A stretch of DNA of 64,000 bases from a bacterium (lineage in GTDB: Bacteria; 4484-113; JAFGCY01): contig JAGRNT010000001.1 in assembly GCA_020440605.1 (NCBI GenBank), positions 62,001-126,000 on the forward strand, in the 5' to 3' direction. The notes under the pieces are model-generated. The model saw nothing but the letters and a program-made list of their open reading frames with translations, was not told where the DNA came from and did no database searches. This document shows positions 33,951 to 42,673 of this stretch, piece after piece. The position numbers were made by a program, and so were the translations under genes. Every line of letters begins with the position of its first letter. Positions within the stretch are counted from its first letter, which is position 1.

Positions 33951-35558
33951 ATGGAAAACGTGATGAAGATGCTGAGGGACTTCCTCGGCAGGATGACACC
34001 CACACAGCGGATCGTACTCGGCGTGGTGCCGCTGCTGGTGCTGATCGGCGCTGCGGTACTGATCTACCGCGTCGTCGGCTCGCCCCGGCAGAGCTTCCTC
34101 CTGTTCGCGGATGCGGACCAGGCGGAGGCCGTGGAGGTGATGCAGTCGCTGGATACCGACGGCGTGGAGTACGTTGTCAAACAGGATGGCGAGGAGATGC
34201 AGAGCTCCATCTATGTCTACGTTGACGACATCGCCAAGGTGGACATGATGCGCATGCGCTACCACAACATGCTGCCGCACGGCTATGACCTGTTCGACAA
34301 GAACAGCATGGGGCGCACCGACCGCATGCTGGAGATCGACATCCAGCGCGCGATGATCGGCGAGCTGGAGCGCACGCTCTCCGTGATCAGCGGGGTGCAG
34401 AAGGCCCAGGTCACGATCGACCGCGAGGGCGGCACGAGCTTCCTCGACTATTCCGAATCAACGGCGGCGATCAATCTCGTGATGCGGCCCGGGGCCACGC
34501 TCGGCCGTGACCAGATCAAGGGCATCGCGGACTTCGTGCAGAGCGCCGTGCTGCACCTGCCGCGCGAGAACATCACGATCATTGACCAGAACGGCCTAAA
34601 CCTGCTCGAAAAGTATGACAACTCCATCGGCAACGAAACCGAGCTGGTGCGTGAGCAGCAGAACCTCGCTCACCGCATCGAGCGCAACAAGGAAGAAAAG
34701 CTGGAGGACCACCTGCAGGGCATCTACGGCCGCAATGTCAGTGCCTCGGTCAGCGTGGAACTGGATTTCGACAAGCTCAGCGAAGCGGAGACCAAGTACG
34801 CCACTCCCCTGGAGGGTTCCGAGGAAGGCCTGGTGACCGGCATGAATGAGGAGCGCAACTTCGAGCGCGGCATCAATCTCAAGCCAGGCGGTTCGCCAGG
34901 TACCGATAGCAATGCACCCGGCTACCCCAACTACAACGCCGAGGCGGACGGACTCGAGAAGCGCAATGACTCCATCGTGCAGGAATATGCCCTCAATACC
35001 CTGAACCGCGACTACAGCGTGGCCCAGGGCGGGATCCGCCGCATGACGGCCTCGGTGACGATCAACATGGATGCCAAGGACTGGAGCATGGAGCAGGAGG
35101 ATGAGATCCGCCAGCTCGTGGCCGGAGTGATCGGCGCGGACTTCAGCCGTGGTGACACGATCTCGATCACCGCGATCAACCGCGGCGTGTTCTCCGAGAG
35201 CAACATGAGCGCGCAGGTTGCCAGCAGCCGCCGCAGCCAGGCCACCAACCGCATCATCGGCTGGCTGATCGCAGTACTGATGCTCGGGCTGATGTTCAGC
35301 ATGGTGCGCGGCCTGGTGACGAACTACCTGCCGCAGGACCCAGGGATGCTGCTGGCAACGGACCCGCAGTCCGCGGAGGGCAGCGCTGGAACTGGCGGAG
35401 GCATGGGCGGAGGCCCACGTGATGACTACGTGCTGCGCAAGCTCGATGAGCTGGACAGCAACAAGCAGTCGCTGATGCGCGAGGAGATCGGACGCATGAT
35501 CGAGCACAATCCCGACCAGGTGGTGGCGCTGATCCGCACCTGGATCATGGAGGACTGA
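33951..35558 (+). CDS. fliF: Flagellar MS-ring protein FliF
   Basis: The 535-residue protein has two transmembrane helices (residues about 18-40 and 435-455) enclosing the periplasmic ring-building region, with ring-building motifs such as YEVVKQD-like VEYVVKQDGEEMQSSIYV, and ERTLSVISGVQKAQVTI. The cytoplasmic C-terminus (EEIGRMIEHNPDQVVALIRTWIMED) matches the part that binds FliG. FliF polymerises into the MS ring, the base of the motor. Confidence 0.96.
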   Translation: MENVMKMLRDFLGRMTPTQRIVLGVVPLLVLIGAAVLIYRVVGSPRQSFLLFADADQAEAVEVMQSLDTDGVEYVVKQDGEEMQSSIYVYVDDIAKVDMMRMRYHNMLPHGYDLFDKNSMGRTDRMLEIDIQRAMIGELERTLSVISGVQKAQVTIDREGGTSFLDYSESTAAINLVMRPGATLGRDQIKGIADFVQSAVLHLPRENITIIDQNGLNLLEKYDNSIGNETELVREQQNLAHRIERNKEEKLEDHLQGIYGRNVSASVSVELDFDKLSEAETKYATPLEGSEEGLVTGMNEERNFERGINLKPGGSPGTDSNAPGYPNYNAEADGLEKRNDSIVQEYALNTLNRDYSVAQGGIRRMTASVTINMDAKDWSMEQEDEIRQLVAGVIGADFSRGDTISITAINRGVFSESNMSAQVASSRRSQATNRIIGWLIAVLMLGLMFSMVRGLVTNYLPQDPGMLLATDPQSAEGSAGTGGGMGGGPRDDYVLRKLDELDSNKQSLMREEIGRMIEHNPDQVVALIRTWIMED

Positions 35559-35566
35559 GGACCGCC

Positions 35567-36589
35567 ATGCCCACTGACAGGACAATTTCCGTCTCGGAAC
35601 TGAACGGCAAGCAGAAGGTCGCCATCCTCGTGATCGCGCTCGGCCAGGAGCACAGCGTCAAGCTGCTGCGCCTGCTGGGCGAGGAGGAGATCGAGGAGAT
35701 CACGCTGGAGATTGCCAACTTCAAGAAGATCAACGCGGACCTGCAGGAGGAGATCCTGCAGGAGTTCTACAACCTCGCCGTTGCCCAGGAATACATCATG
35801 TCCGGCGGTGTGGACTACGCGCGCACGATCCTCAATGATGCCGTCGGCAGCAGCAAGGCCGACGAGATCATCGGCCGGCTCTCGAGCTTCCTGCGCGTCT
35901 CACCCTTCGACTTCCTCAAGCACACCGACCCCAAGCAGCTGCTGACCTTCATCTCCAATGAGCATCCGCAGACGATCGCGCTGATCCTCTCCTACCTCGA
36001 TGCGGGCGACGCCGCACCGGTGCTGGGCGGACTCGCGCCGGAGGTGCAGGTCGACGTGGCCCGGCGGCTGGCCAACATGGACCGCTGCAGCCCGGAGGTG
36101 ATCCGCGAGGTGGAGCGCATCCTCGAGCAGAAGATCAGCTCGGTGATGACGACGGACATCCAGCAGACCGGTGGCGTCAAGGTGCTCGTCGAAGTGCTGA
36201 ACCTCGTGGACCGCACCACCGAGAAGGCGATCATGGAAAGCCTCGAGGACAGTGAGCCTGAACTGGCGGACGAGGTCAAGCGCCTGATGTTCGTGTTCGA
36301 GGACATCAAGATGCTGGACGACCGCGCCATCCAGGCGGTGCTCGGACAGACCGACAAGAAGGACCTGGCCCTGGCACTGAAGAGCGTGGCCGAGGATGTG
36401 CGCGCCAAGTGCCTGAAGAACATGTCACAGCGTGCAGCCCAGAGCCTCGTCGAGGAGATGGACTTCATGGGGCCGGTGCGCCTCAAGGACGTGGAGGACG
36501 CGCAGCAGCGCATCGTGGCCGTGATCAGACGCCTGGAGGAATCCGGCGAGATCATCATCGACCGCGGTGGCGACAACGCGATGATCTGA
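35567..36589 (+). CDS. fliG: Flagellar motor switch protein FliG
   Basis: The 340-residue protein has all three FliG parts: an N-terminal FliF-binding domain, the middle domain with EHPQTIALILSYLD, and the C-terminal torque domain with LMFVFEDIKMLDDRAIQAVL and MSQRAAQSLVEEMDFMGPVRLKDVEDAQQRIV. The charged residues that contact the stator are in the last segment. It starts nine bases after fliF. Confidence 0.97.
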   Translation: MPTDRTISVSELNGKQKVAILVIALGQEHSVKLLRLLGEEEIEEITLEIANFKKINADLQEEILQEFYNLAVAQEYIMSGGVDYARTILNDAVGSSKADEIIGRLSSFLRVSPFDFLKHTDPKQLLTFISNEHPQTIALILSYLDAGDAAPVLGGLAPEVQVDVARRLANMDRCSPEVIREVERILEQKISSVMTTDIQQTGGVKVLVEVLNLVDRTTEKAIMESLEDSEPELADEVKRLMFVFEDIKMLDDRAIQAVLGQTDKKDLALALKSVAEDVRAKCLKNMSQRAAQSLVEEMDFMGPVRLKDVEDAQQRIVAVIRRLEESGEIIIDRGGDNAMI

Positions 36590-36626
36590 TGAAGCAATCC
36601 GGAAATCACAATGCGGAGGCGGCCTG

Positions 36627-37487
36627 ATGGACAGCCTGCACAGGGAACAGCTTGAACGCAATGTGCTTAAGGGCGAGCAGCTGCGCAAGGGCACGCCGCA
36701 TCTGATCACCACCCGCCAGGGTGAGGGTCCGCAGCGTACCGAGGCGGATGAACTGCGCCTCAAGTTCGAGCAGCCGCTGCGTGAACAGCGCGAGGAGGAG
36801 CAGGCCCGGGAGCTGCTCAGCCAGGCTGAGACCCAGGCCACGGAGCTGATGGAACTGGCACGCCGTGATGCCCAGCGCATCCTCGATGAGGCGCGGGAGC
36901 AGGCGGATAAGCTGCGTACTGAGACCGGGAAGGAACTGGAAGAACGACAGGCACGGCTTGAACCGCAGCTGCGCAGCACGATTGAAAGTGAATACCATGA
37001 ACGGCATGCCGCGGGCCTGAAGGCGCTGGCGGATGCCGCGTCCGCGCTGGAGAGCGGTCGCAGCGAGATGCTGGCGGCACTGGAACTGCCGGCCTTCGAA
37101 CTGGTGCTGCAGATTGTCAGAAAACTGCTGCACTCGGAACTCGATCGCAGTCCGCATTACGTGCTGGGACTGATCAGGAGCGGGCTGGGCCTGCTCGGTG
37201 AAGGCCGGCCGATCAGCCTGCGGCTCAATCCCGCGCTGGTCCATACCGTCAAGGAGGATCCGCGCCTGGCAACGCTGCTCAGTGCCGGCAACAGCCGCAC
37301 GCCGCTGATCCTCGAGCCGGATCCTCAGCTGGCGGCGCAGGCCTTCCAGCTCGTGACTGACAGCGGCGAGGTGGCCTTTGACATTGACGACAGCCTGCAG
37401 CGCCTCGACGAACTGCTGGCAAGGCAGCTGTTTCCCGGCGTGAAGGTCGGACCACCCGCCCCGGACGGGGAGGAAGTCAATGGCTGA
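36627..37487 (+). CDS. fliH: Flagellar assembly protein FliH
   Basis: The 286-residue protein has a charged N-terminal half with a long coiled coil (AQRILDEAREQADKLRTETGKELEERQA) and a C-terminal domain of the FliH/V-ATPase subunit E type. FliH regulates the export ATPase FliI; the genes overlap by eight bases. Assignment rests on position and coiled-coil pattern. Confidence 0.88.
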   Translation: MDSLHREQLERNVLKGEQLRKGTPHLITTRQGEGPQRTEADELRLKFEQPLREQREEEQARELLSQAETQATELMELARRDAQRILDEAREQADKLRTETGKELEERQARLEPQLRSTIESEYHERHAAGLKALADAASALESGRSEMLAALELPAFELVLQIVRKLLHSELDRSPHYVLGLIRSGLGLLGEGRPISLRLNPALVHTVKEDPRLATLLSAGNSRTPLILEPDPQLAAQAFQLVTDSGEVAFDIDDSLQRLDELLARQLFPGVKVGPPAPDGEEVNG

Positions 37488-38811
37488 TGCCTCTCTTTAT
37501 ACCAGCGCCGTGTCCCTCACGGGAGGCATCGAGACCCTGCAGCGCCGCGGCGTTGTCAGGCGCGTGACCGGCGCGCTGGTCGAGGTTTCCTGCCCGCCGG
37601 TGTTCATCGGCGAGATCTGCCACCTGCACAATCCACGCCTGGCACAGCCCCTGCCCTGCGAGGTGATCGGTGTGCGTGACAATCTCGCGATGCTGATGCC
37701 CTACGACTATTCCACAGACATCAGCGTCGGCACGGTGGTGGTGCCCAGCGGGCGGGGCTTCGAGCTGCCCGTGCACAGCGGCTGGCTGGGACGCGTGGTG
37801 GACGGCCTGGGCCGCCCGATTGACGGCAGGGGGCCGCTCCCGCAGGGTGCCGGGCAGAATGTCAACAGACCAGCGCCTTCGCCGCTGAGCCGTCCGCGCA
37901 TTGCGGAACCGCTCTCCAGCGGGATCCGCAGCATCGACTGCTTCACTACCTGGGGCAAGGGCCAGCGCCTCGGGGTGATGGCCGGCAGCGGCGTCGGCAA
38001 GAGCACGCTGTTCGGGATGATCGCCCGCAGCGCTGACACCGATGTCAACGTGATCGGGCTGATCGGCGAGCGCGGCCGCGAGGTCAAGGAGTTCATCGAG
38101 CGCGACCTCGGCGAGGAGGGTCTCAGGCGCAGTGTGATCGTGGCCGTGCCCAGCAATGAAAGTCCGCTGATGCGGCTCAAGGGCAGCCAGGTGACGATGT
38201 GCATCGCGGAGTACTTCCGCGACCAGGGCCGCGACGTGCTGCTGATGATGGACAGCCTGACGCGCTTCGCCTACGCCCAGCGCGAACTGAGTCTGAGCCT
38301 CGGGGAACCGCCGACCACGCGCGGCTACACCCCGAGTGTCTACGCCGAAATCCCGCGGCTCTGCGAGCGCGCCGGGATTGACGAGAACGGCTCGATCACA
38401 GCGCTGTTCACGGTGCTCGTGGAGGGTGACGACCAGAATGAACCCGTTGCCGATATCGTGCGCAGTGTGCTGGACGGACATATCGTTCTCAGCCGCAAGC
38501 TGGCACACCAGGGCCACTACCCGCCCGTGGACGTCCTGGAGAGCGTCAGCCGCGTGATGACGGATGTCGTTGACGACGAACTGCTGCAGGCCGCAGCCTG
38601 GGCCCGGCAGGTGCTGGCCGTGCACCGCGAGGCCGAGGACCTGATCAACATCGGGGCCTACAAGACCGGCAACAGCCCGCGGATTGACAACGCCCTGCGC
38701 AACATCGAGCCGCTGCGGGAGTTCCTGCGCCAGGACCTGCGCGAAAGCAGCAGCTTCGCAGAGGCCAAATCCCGGTTAATCGCCCTGGCGGCGGCGGGCC
38801 GCCAGCTGTAG
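37480..38811 (+). CDS. fliI: Flagellar export ATPase FliI
   Basis: The 443-residue protein is an F1-beta-like ATPase with Walker A GVMAGSGVGKSTLFGMIAR, GLIGERGREVKEFIERDLG, Walker B DVLLMMDSLTRFAYAQREL and the family end YKTGNSPRIDNAL. It powers entry of flagellar subunits into the type III export gate. The ribosome site GGGGAGG lies inside the end of fliH. Confidence 0.97.
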   Translation: MADASLYTSAVSLTGGIETLQRRGVVRRVTGALVEVSCPPVFIGEICHLHNPRLAQPLPCEVIGVRDNLAMLMPYDYSTDISVGTVVVPSGRGFELPVHSGWLGRVVDGLGRPIDGRGPLPQGAGQNVNRPAPSPLSRPRIAEPLSSGIRSIDCFTTWGKGQRLGVMAGSGVGKSTLFGMIARSADTDVNVIGLIGERGREVKEFIERDLGEEGLRRSVIVAVPSNESPLMRLKGSQVTMCIAEYFRDQGRDVLLMMDSLTRFAYAQRELSLSLGEPPTTRGYTPSVYAEIPRLCERAGIDENGSITALFTVLVEGDDQNEPVADIVRSVLDGHIVLSRKLAHQGHYPPVDVLESVSRVMTDVVDDELLQAAAWARQVLAVHREAEDLINIGAYKTGNSPRIDNALRNIEPLREFLRQDLRESSSFAEAKSRLIALAAAGRQL

Positions 38812-38847
38812 AATCTGCCATGGCGCAAAAAAGCGCCGGAGCTGAGC

Positions 38848-39291
38848 ATGAAGAAGTTCCGTTACAGATTTGCCAGTCTCGAGAACGTGCGTGGGCTGGA
38901 ACTTGACAACCTGCGCATGGAGCTGCGCGGCGCACAGCAGAACCTCGAGGAGGCCCTCGATCAGCAGCAGAAGCTGCTGGGGGAACTGGAGCAGTCCTAC
39001 GACGAGATCGCGCGCCTGCGGGCCAGCCGCGGCGTGGCATTGCTGCAGGAGAGCCTTGGAAGCTACACCAGCCTGCTCAAGCGGAGGCTGCAGGACCAGG
39101 CCGGCCTGATCGAGAAGCGCCGCAATGAACTGGAACAGGTGCAGCAGCTCGTCAGCGAGAAGCACCAGGAAACGCGCGTGCTGGAAAAGCACCGCGAACG
39201 GCAGTTCGGAGCATACCTGCAGGAAATGGAGCGCGACATGCAGCGCGAGCTGGATGAAACGGCAGGCAACGGGAGCCGTGGTTCGGACTGA
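38848..39291 (+). CDS. fliJ: Flagellar export chaperone FliJ
   Basis: The 147-residue protein begins KKFRYRFASLENVRGLELDNL, as FliJ proteins do, and is one long coiled coil with many Gln, Glu and Arg. FliJ sits in the FliI ring and escorts chaperones. It closes the operon; TAGAAT 22 bases upstream of its leader may give an extra transcript. Confidence 0.88.
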   Translation: MKKFRYRFASLENVRGLELDNLRMELRGAQQNLEEALDQQQKLLGELEQSYDEIARLRASRGVALLQESLGSYTSLLKRRLQDQAGLIEKRRNELEQVQQLVSEKHQETRVLEKHRERQFGAYLQEMERDMQRELDETAGNGSRGSD

Positions 39292-39368
39292 GTCTCATTT
39301 CAGTTTTCAGACAAGCAATCCCCGGCATTGCAGATCAGCCTTATCCTTCTGCGGGTAATCAATTGTGT

Positions 39369-39385
39369 GGTCAGATTATCTGGCC
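39369..39385. promoter_or_regulatory. Imperfect palindrome upstream of the 57-residue gene
   Basis: GGTCAGAT, T, ATCTGGCC is a nearly perfect 17-bp palindrome (one mismatch) placed just upstream of the TAAACT hexamer, where a regulator could bind. Confidence 0.35.
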
Positions 39386-39415
39386 GGCATAAACTGAGAT
39401 CAATCCGACCGGGAA

Positions 39416-39589
39416 ATGGAAATGGATGAAAGAGCTGAAACGCTGGAGGAAGCCCAGCAGCTGATCGAGGAACTCAAGGACGACCTGCGCGAGATCTACC
39501 AGTTCTATCATGGCGACCCCCCGCAGCTGCAGAAGATCTTCGACCGCTGGTTCCCGGAGGGACAGTCCTCCTCCTACCCCTTCGGCTGA
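39416..39589 (+). CDS. Small acidic protein, 57 residues
   Basis: An ATG at 39416 (or 39422) opens a frame to TGA at 39589. The protein has one amphipathic helix (RAETLEEAQQLIEELKDDLREIYQFYHG) and the tail LQKIFDRWFPEGQSSS. The regular Glu/Leu pattern and codon use argue for a real gene. A purine run GACCGGGAA precedes the ATG and TAAACT at 39390-39395 may be its promoter. No family is recognised. Confidence 0.6.
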   Translation: MEMDERAETLEEAQQLIEELKDDLREIYQFYHGDPPQLQKIFDRWFPEGQSSSYPFG

Positions 39590-39690
39590 GTACATAATGG
39601 GCATCTGACTGCGCAACAGAACATTGCAGCCAGCCAGGGTGTCCTTCTCTGATATGCCCAGTACATTCCAGCTGCCCAGCCCAAGTCATA

Positions 39691-39696
39691 TAATCT
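39691..39696 (+). promoter_or_regulatory. -10 box TATAAT of the exported-protein gene at 39746
   Basis: TATAAT lies 49 bases before the ATG, leaving a normal leader that contains GGGGATC as a ribosome site. Confidence 0.5.
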
Positions 39697-39745
39697 CGGC
39701 GGGAACCGGCCGCGCACTTGCTGGTCAGACTTCCCGGGGATCATT

Positions 39746-40831
39746 ATGAGAATCAGTCTTTCCAGAGTGTTGCTGCCGTTCTGCCTGCTGGTGCTGACCG
39801 CAGCCAGCCCGGCCCTGGCCCAGCAGGATTTCCTGCCGGATGATGCCGGCAGCGTCGGCATGATCAAGGGCACGGAAATGATGAAGAGCGAATTCCGGGC
39901 CCGGGCCTACACCCAGATGCTGGCCGCCGCACTCTGCGCGCATGCCTACTACCTGGAGTACAACGAGCTGCCGGAGGACTTCTATCAGCTCTACAACTCC
40001 GGCGCCTGGAACCTCGACCTGCAGAACATCTTCAGCGGCCGGGCAATTGATGCCGTCTACTACGATCCGGAAAGCGTCGGCAAGACCAACATCCCGAGCC
40101 CCGGGCTGATGGCGGAATTGCGCCCGCTTGATACCAGCCCGCCTCTCATGCCTCCCAGCGGCCCCGGCAATGCCGACAATCCCGTACTGCAGCCGATGTC
40201 TATGGGCAACAACCCGCTGCGCGTGGACCCCAGTGACGTGCCCGCTCCCAGTCCGGGCGACCTGCTCTACTACACGAACGGCCGGATGCTGCAGCTCGTG
40301 ATCTTCGCCCCGGACGGCACCTTCGTGGAATACGTGCAGGGTTCACCCGACCAGCGCTGGCTGAGCATCATGAGTGTGGATGCCAACGACTATGAATGGC
40401 CCTTCGATGTCTACACGGCCCAGGTGCTGCTGTTCGCGGAGGAGCTGCTGCCGCAGTATTACAGCCTCTACAAGTACATGTCAGACCAGGGAGACATCCC
40501 GCGGCACCGTTTTGCCTCCTTTGATGCTCAGCAGCGGATTGACATGGCTGCTGAGCTGGGCATCACGATCTGGAACCCCTATTCCAAGCGGCCGATCCAG
40601 GTCAGCGAGGTCCCGTCGCGCGGCGACTTCCTGATGCTGGCCGGTGCGCCACCCACACCACTGCTGATCACCATTGAAGGTGAGCGCGAATTCAGCCTGG
40701 CCGATGCGGTTGACACCGTCGGCAATGCCCCGGGCAGCAGCAACCCGATCTTCGGCGTGCCGGGAGCCGGCAGAGACGGAGAAGACAAACCGAAACGCAA
40801 GAGCAAGCGCGGTTCTTTCGGCAGCCGCTGA
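39746..40831 (+). CDS. Secreted protein of unknown function
   Basis: The 361-residue protein has a signal peptide (MRISLSRVLLPFCLLVLTAASPALAQ, cut after ALA). The mature region starts with helices (KSEFRARAYTQMLAAALCAHAYYLEYNELP) of the type seen in pseudopilin-associated or 'prepilin-like' secreted proteins, then a proline-rich linker and a region with GDLLYYTNGRMLQLVIFAPDG. The C-terminus is basic (KPKRKSKRGSFGSR). No family is recognised. Confidence 0.7.
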   Translation: MRISLSRVLLPFCLLVLTAASPALAQQDFLPDDAGSVGMIKGTEMMKSEFRARAYTQMLAAALCAHAYYLEYNELPEDFYQLYNSGAWNLDLQNIFSGRAIDAVYYDPESVGKTNIPSPGLMAELRPLDTSPPLMPPSGPGNADNPVLQPMSMGNNPLRVDPSDVPAPSPGDLLYYTNGRMLQLVIFAPDGTFVEYVQGSPDQRWLSIMSVDANDYEWPFDVYTAQVLLFAEELLPQYYSLYKYMSDQGDIPRHRFASFDAQQRIDMAAELGITIWNPYSKRPIQVSEVPSRGDFLMLAGAPPTPLLITIEGEREFSLADAVDTVGNAPGSSNPIFGVPGAGRDGEDKPKRKSKRGSFGSR

Positions 40832-40889
40832 TGATCGGCTAGTAAGATAATGCCCTGCACAGGCGGATAGGCTATCCGCAGGGAGCTTT

Positions 40890-42074
40890 ATGAGCGATAC
40901 ACAGGGCAACACTCCATCTAAGGCCGGCAGCAAGACGCTGCAGGTGCTTGACGCAATCCGCAGCATTGAGCTGGACGGGACTGACCGCGACATGGTCGCG
41001 CTTGGGATGTTCAAGGATCTGCGCATCCGCGAGGGCGTGGTTGAATTCACGTTGGTGATTCCGCAGGGTTACAGCTTCGTCCCCGAGGAGATGGAGGAGG
41101 CGATTGCCGAGCGCTTCAATGAGCTGGGCTGGGTCACTGAAATGGCGATGTCGGTGCGCGATGAATCGAAGACCACCGCACAGATTCCCCAGGGCGCCGG
41201 TGCTGCTCCGCCACCCTCCCAGCCGCAGGCAGCTGATGGGCACCGTCCGCTGAATGTCGGTGGCGAGCCGGTGGCGGATGGCGAGAACCCCGTCCCCGGT
41301 GTGAAGCATGTGATCGCGGTTGGTTCCGGCAAGGGCGGCGTCGGCAAGAGCACAGTCAGTGTCAACCTGGCACTGGCCCTGGCGGACATCGGTTACAGGG
41401 TGGGCCTGCTGGACGTGGACGTCTATGGCCCCTCCATCCCGCTGATGATGGGAGTGGACGGCCATCCGCTGATCAACGCAAATCAGAAGCTCGTCCCCAA
41501 TGAGAAGCACAATCTGAAGATCATGAGCATGGGATTCCTGCTGAAGCCCAACCAGGCGGTGGTCTGGCGCGGGCCGATGGTGCACGGCGTCGTCAAGCAG
41601 TTCCTGCAGGACGTGGACTGGGGCGAGCTGGACTTCCTGATCGTCGACCTGCCACCGGGCACCGGTGACGCCCCGCTGTCGCTCACGCAGTCGCTGCCGC
41701 TGAGCGCCACGGTGCTGGTCACCACTCCTCAGGAGGTAGCCGCCAGCGTGGCTGCCAAGGCCATGACGATGTTCGAGCGCATGGGGATCCGCACGCTCGG
41801 CGTGATCGAGAACATGAGCTACTTCATCTGCCCCAGCTGCGAGACATCCACGGACATCTTCGACCGTGGCGGCGGCAAGCTGCTGGCCAGCGATGCCGGC
41901 GTGCCCTTCCTCGGGGAGATCCCGCTGGACATGCGCATGCGCAAGGGCAGTGACGTGGGCGAGCCGCTGATGGCGCAGTTCCCCGACAGCGAACTGGCTG
42001 AGCGCTTCCGCGAGATCGCACGCCGCCTGGCGGGCGTGCTGGGCGCAACGCATGACACGGCCGTCAGTGGCTGA
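40890..42074 (+). CDS. Mrp/NBP35-family iron-sulfur carrier ATPase
   Basis: The 394-residue protein has an N-terminal DUF59 (MIP18-like) domain (residues about 15-95), a proline-rich linker, and a P-loop ATPase with the deviant Walker A GSGKGGVGKSTVSVNLA, DVDVYGPSIPLMMG and VDLPPGTGDAPLSLTQ. The CxxC-like pair CPSCETSTDIF matches the bridging cluster site of Mrp/ApbC proteins. It assembles and delivers Fe-S clusters. The ATG follows CAGGGAG. Confidence 0.93.
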   Translation: MSDTQGNTPSKAGSKTLQVLDAIRSIELDGTDRDMVALGMFKDLRIREGVVEFTLVIPQGYSFVPEEMEEAIAERFNELGWVTEMAMSVRDESKTTAQIPQGAGAAPPPSQPQAADGHRPLNVGGEPVADGENPVPGVKHVIAVGSGKGGVGKSTVSVNLALALADIGYRVGLLDVDVYGPSIPLMMGVDGHPLINANQKLVPNEKHNLKIMSMGFLLKPNQAVVWRGPMVHGVVKQFLQDVDWGELDFLIVDLPPGTGDAPLSLTQSLPLSATVLVTTPQEVAASVAAKAMTMFERMGIRTLGVIENMSYFICPSCETSTDIFDRGGGKLLASDAGVPFLGEIPLDMRMRKGSDVGEPLMAQFPDSELAERFREIARRLAGVLGATHDTAVSG

Positions 42075-42124
42075 AACGTTGTTCGCTCGTCAACAAGTCA
42101 GGACCGTCCCTGAGGCAACCCGGC

Positions 42125-42673
42125 TCAGCTGAACCGAATATAGGTTTCCGCCTGATAGCTGCCATCCTCCCGCGGCTGCATGTTGACGGTGATGTCACAG
42201 CGCGAGGCATCATAGTCCGGTACGGCAATCGGCACCTTCAGGAAGGCACGATAGGGACTCCCGGCCGGCAGGCTCTCTCCCGTGTCCACGTCGAATCCCG
42301 GTGCAAACCGGATCTGCAGCAGGGCGATGTTGCCTGGGTTGAGCTCGCTGATCAGCCATTCCCTGTCCGACAGGGGCAGGACCCTGCCGAACCAGGCCCA
42401 GCTCGGGTCATCGTCCGGGAAGATCAGTCTCCCGCCCTGCTTCAGTTCCAGCAGGGTCATCTCAACCAGATCCGGATCAACTCCCGAGACTTCAGACATG
42501 CTGCGCAGCGGCATCCCGGTGATTTCCACAGCCACCCGCAGATCAACCCTGCTCACCGGCCGGTTTGAATCCCCGGCTGGCTGTGGAACATCCGGCTGCA
42601 GTCCGCCCCCCTGGCAGGCATTGCAGAAGGCCAGCGCCAGAAGCGCTGCCAATATGCTGGTTGTCAATCTCAT
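42125..42673 (-). CDS. Lipoprotein of unknown function downstream of a MocR-type regulator
   Basis: The 182-residue protein has a lipoprotein-like signal (MRLTTSILAALLALAFCNACQGG) and a domain of strands with LRVAVEITGMPLRSMSEVSGVDPDLVEMTLLEL, resembling an immunoglobulin or cohesin-like fold. Its ATG overlaps the stop of the regulator gene (ATGA), so the two are cotranscribed. It may be a target of regulation only through that link. Confidence 0.65.
   Translation of the reverse strand: MRLTTSILAALLALAFCNACQGGGLQPDVPQPAGDSNRPVSRVDLRVAVEITGMPLRSMSEVSGVDPDLVEMTLLELKQGGRLIFPDDDPSWAWFGRVLPLSDREWLISELNPGNIALLQIRFAPGFDVDTGESLPAGSPYRAFLKVPIAVPDYDASRCDITVNMQPREDGSYQAETYIRFS

Noticed and set aside
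36588..36627. 12-residue frame between fliG and fliH
   Set aside because: Too short and without a pattern; it may only couple translation.
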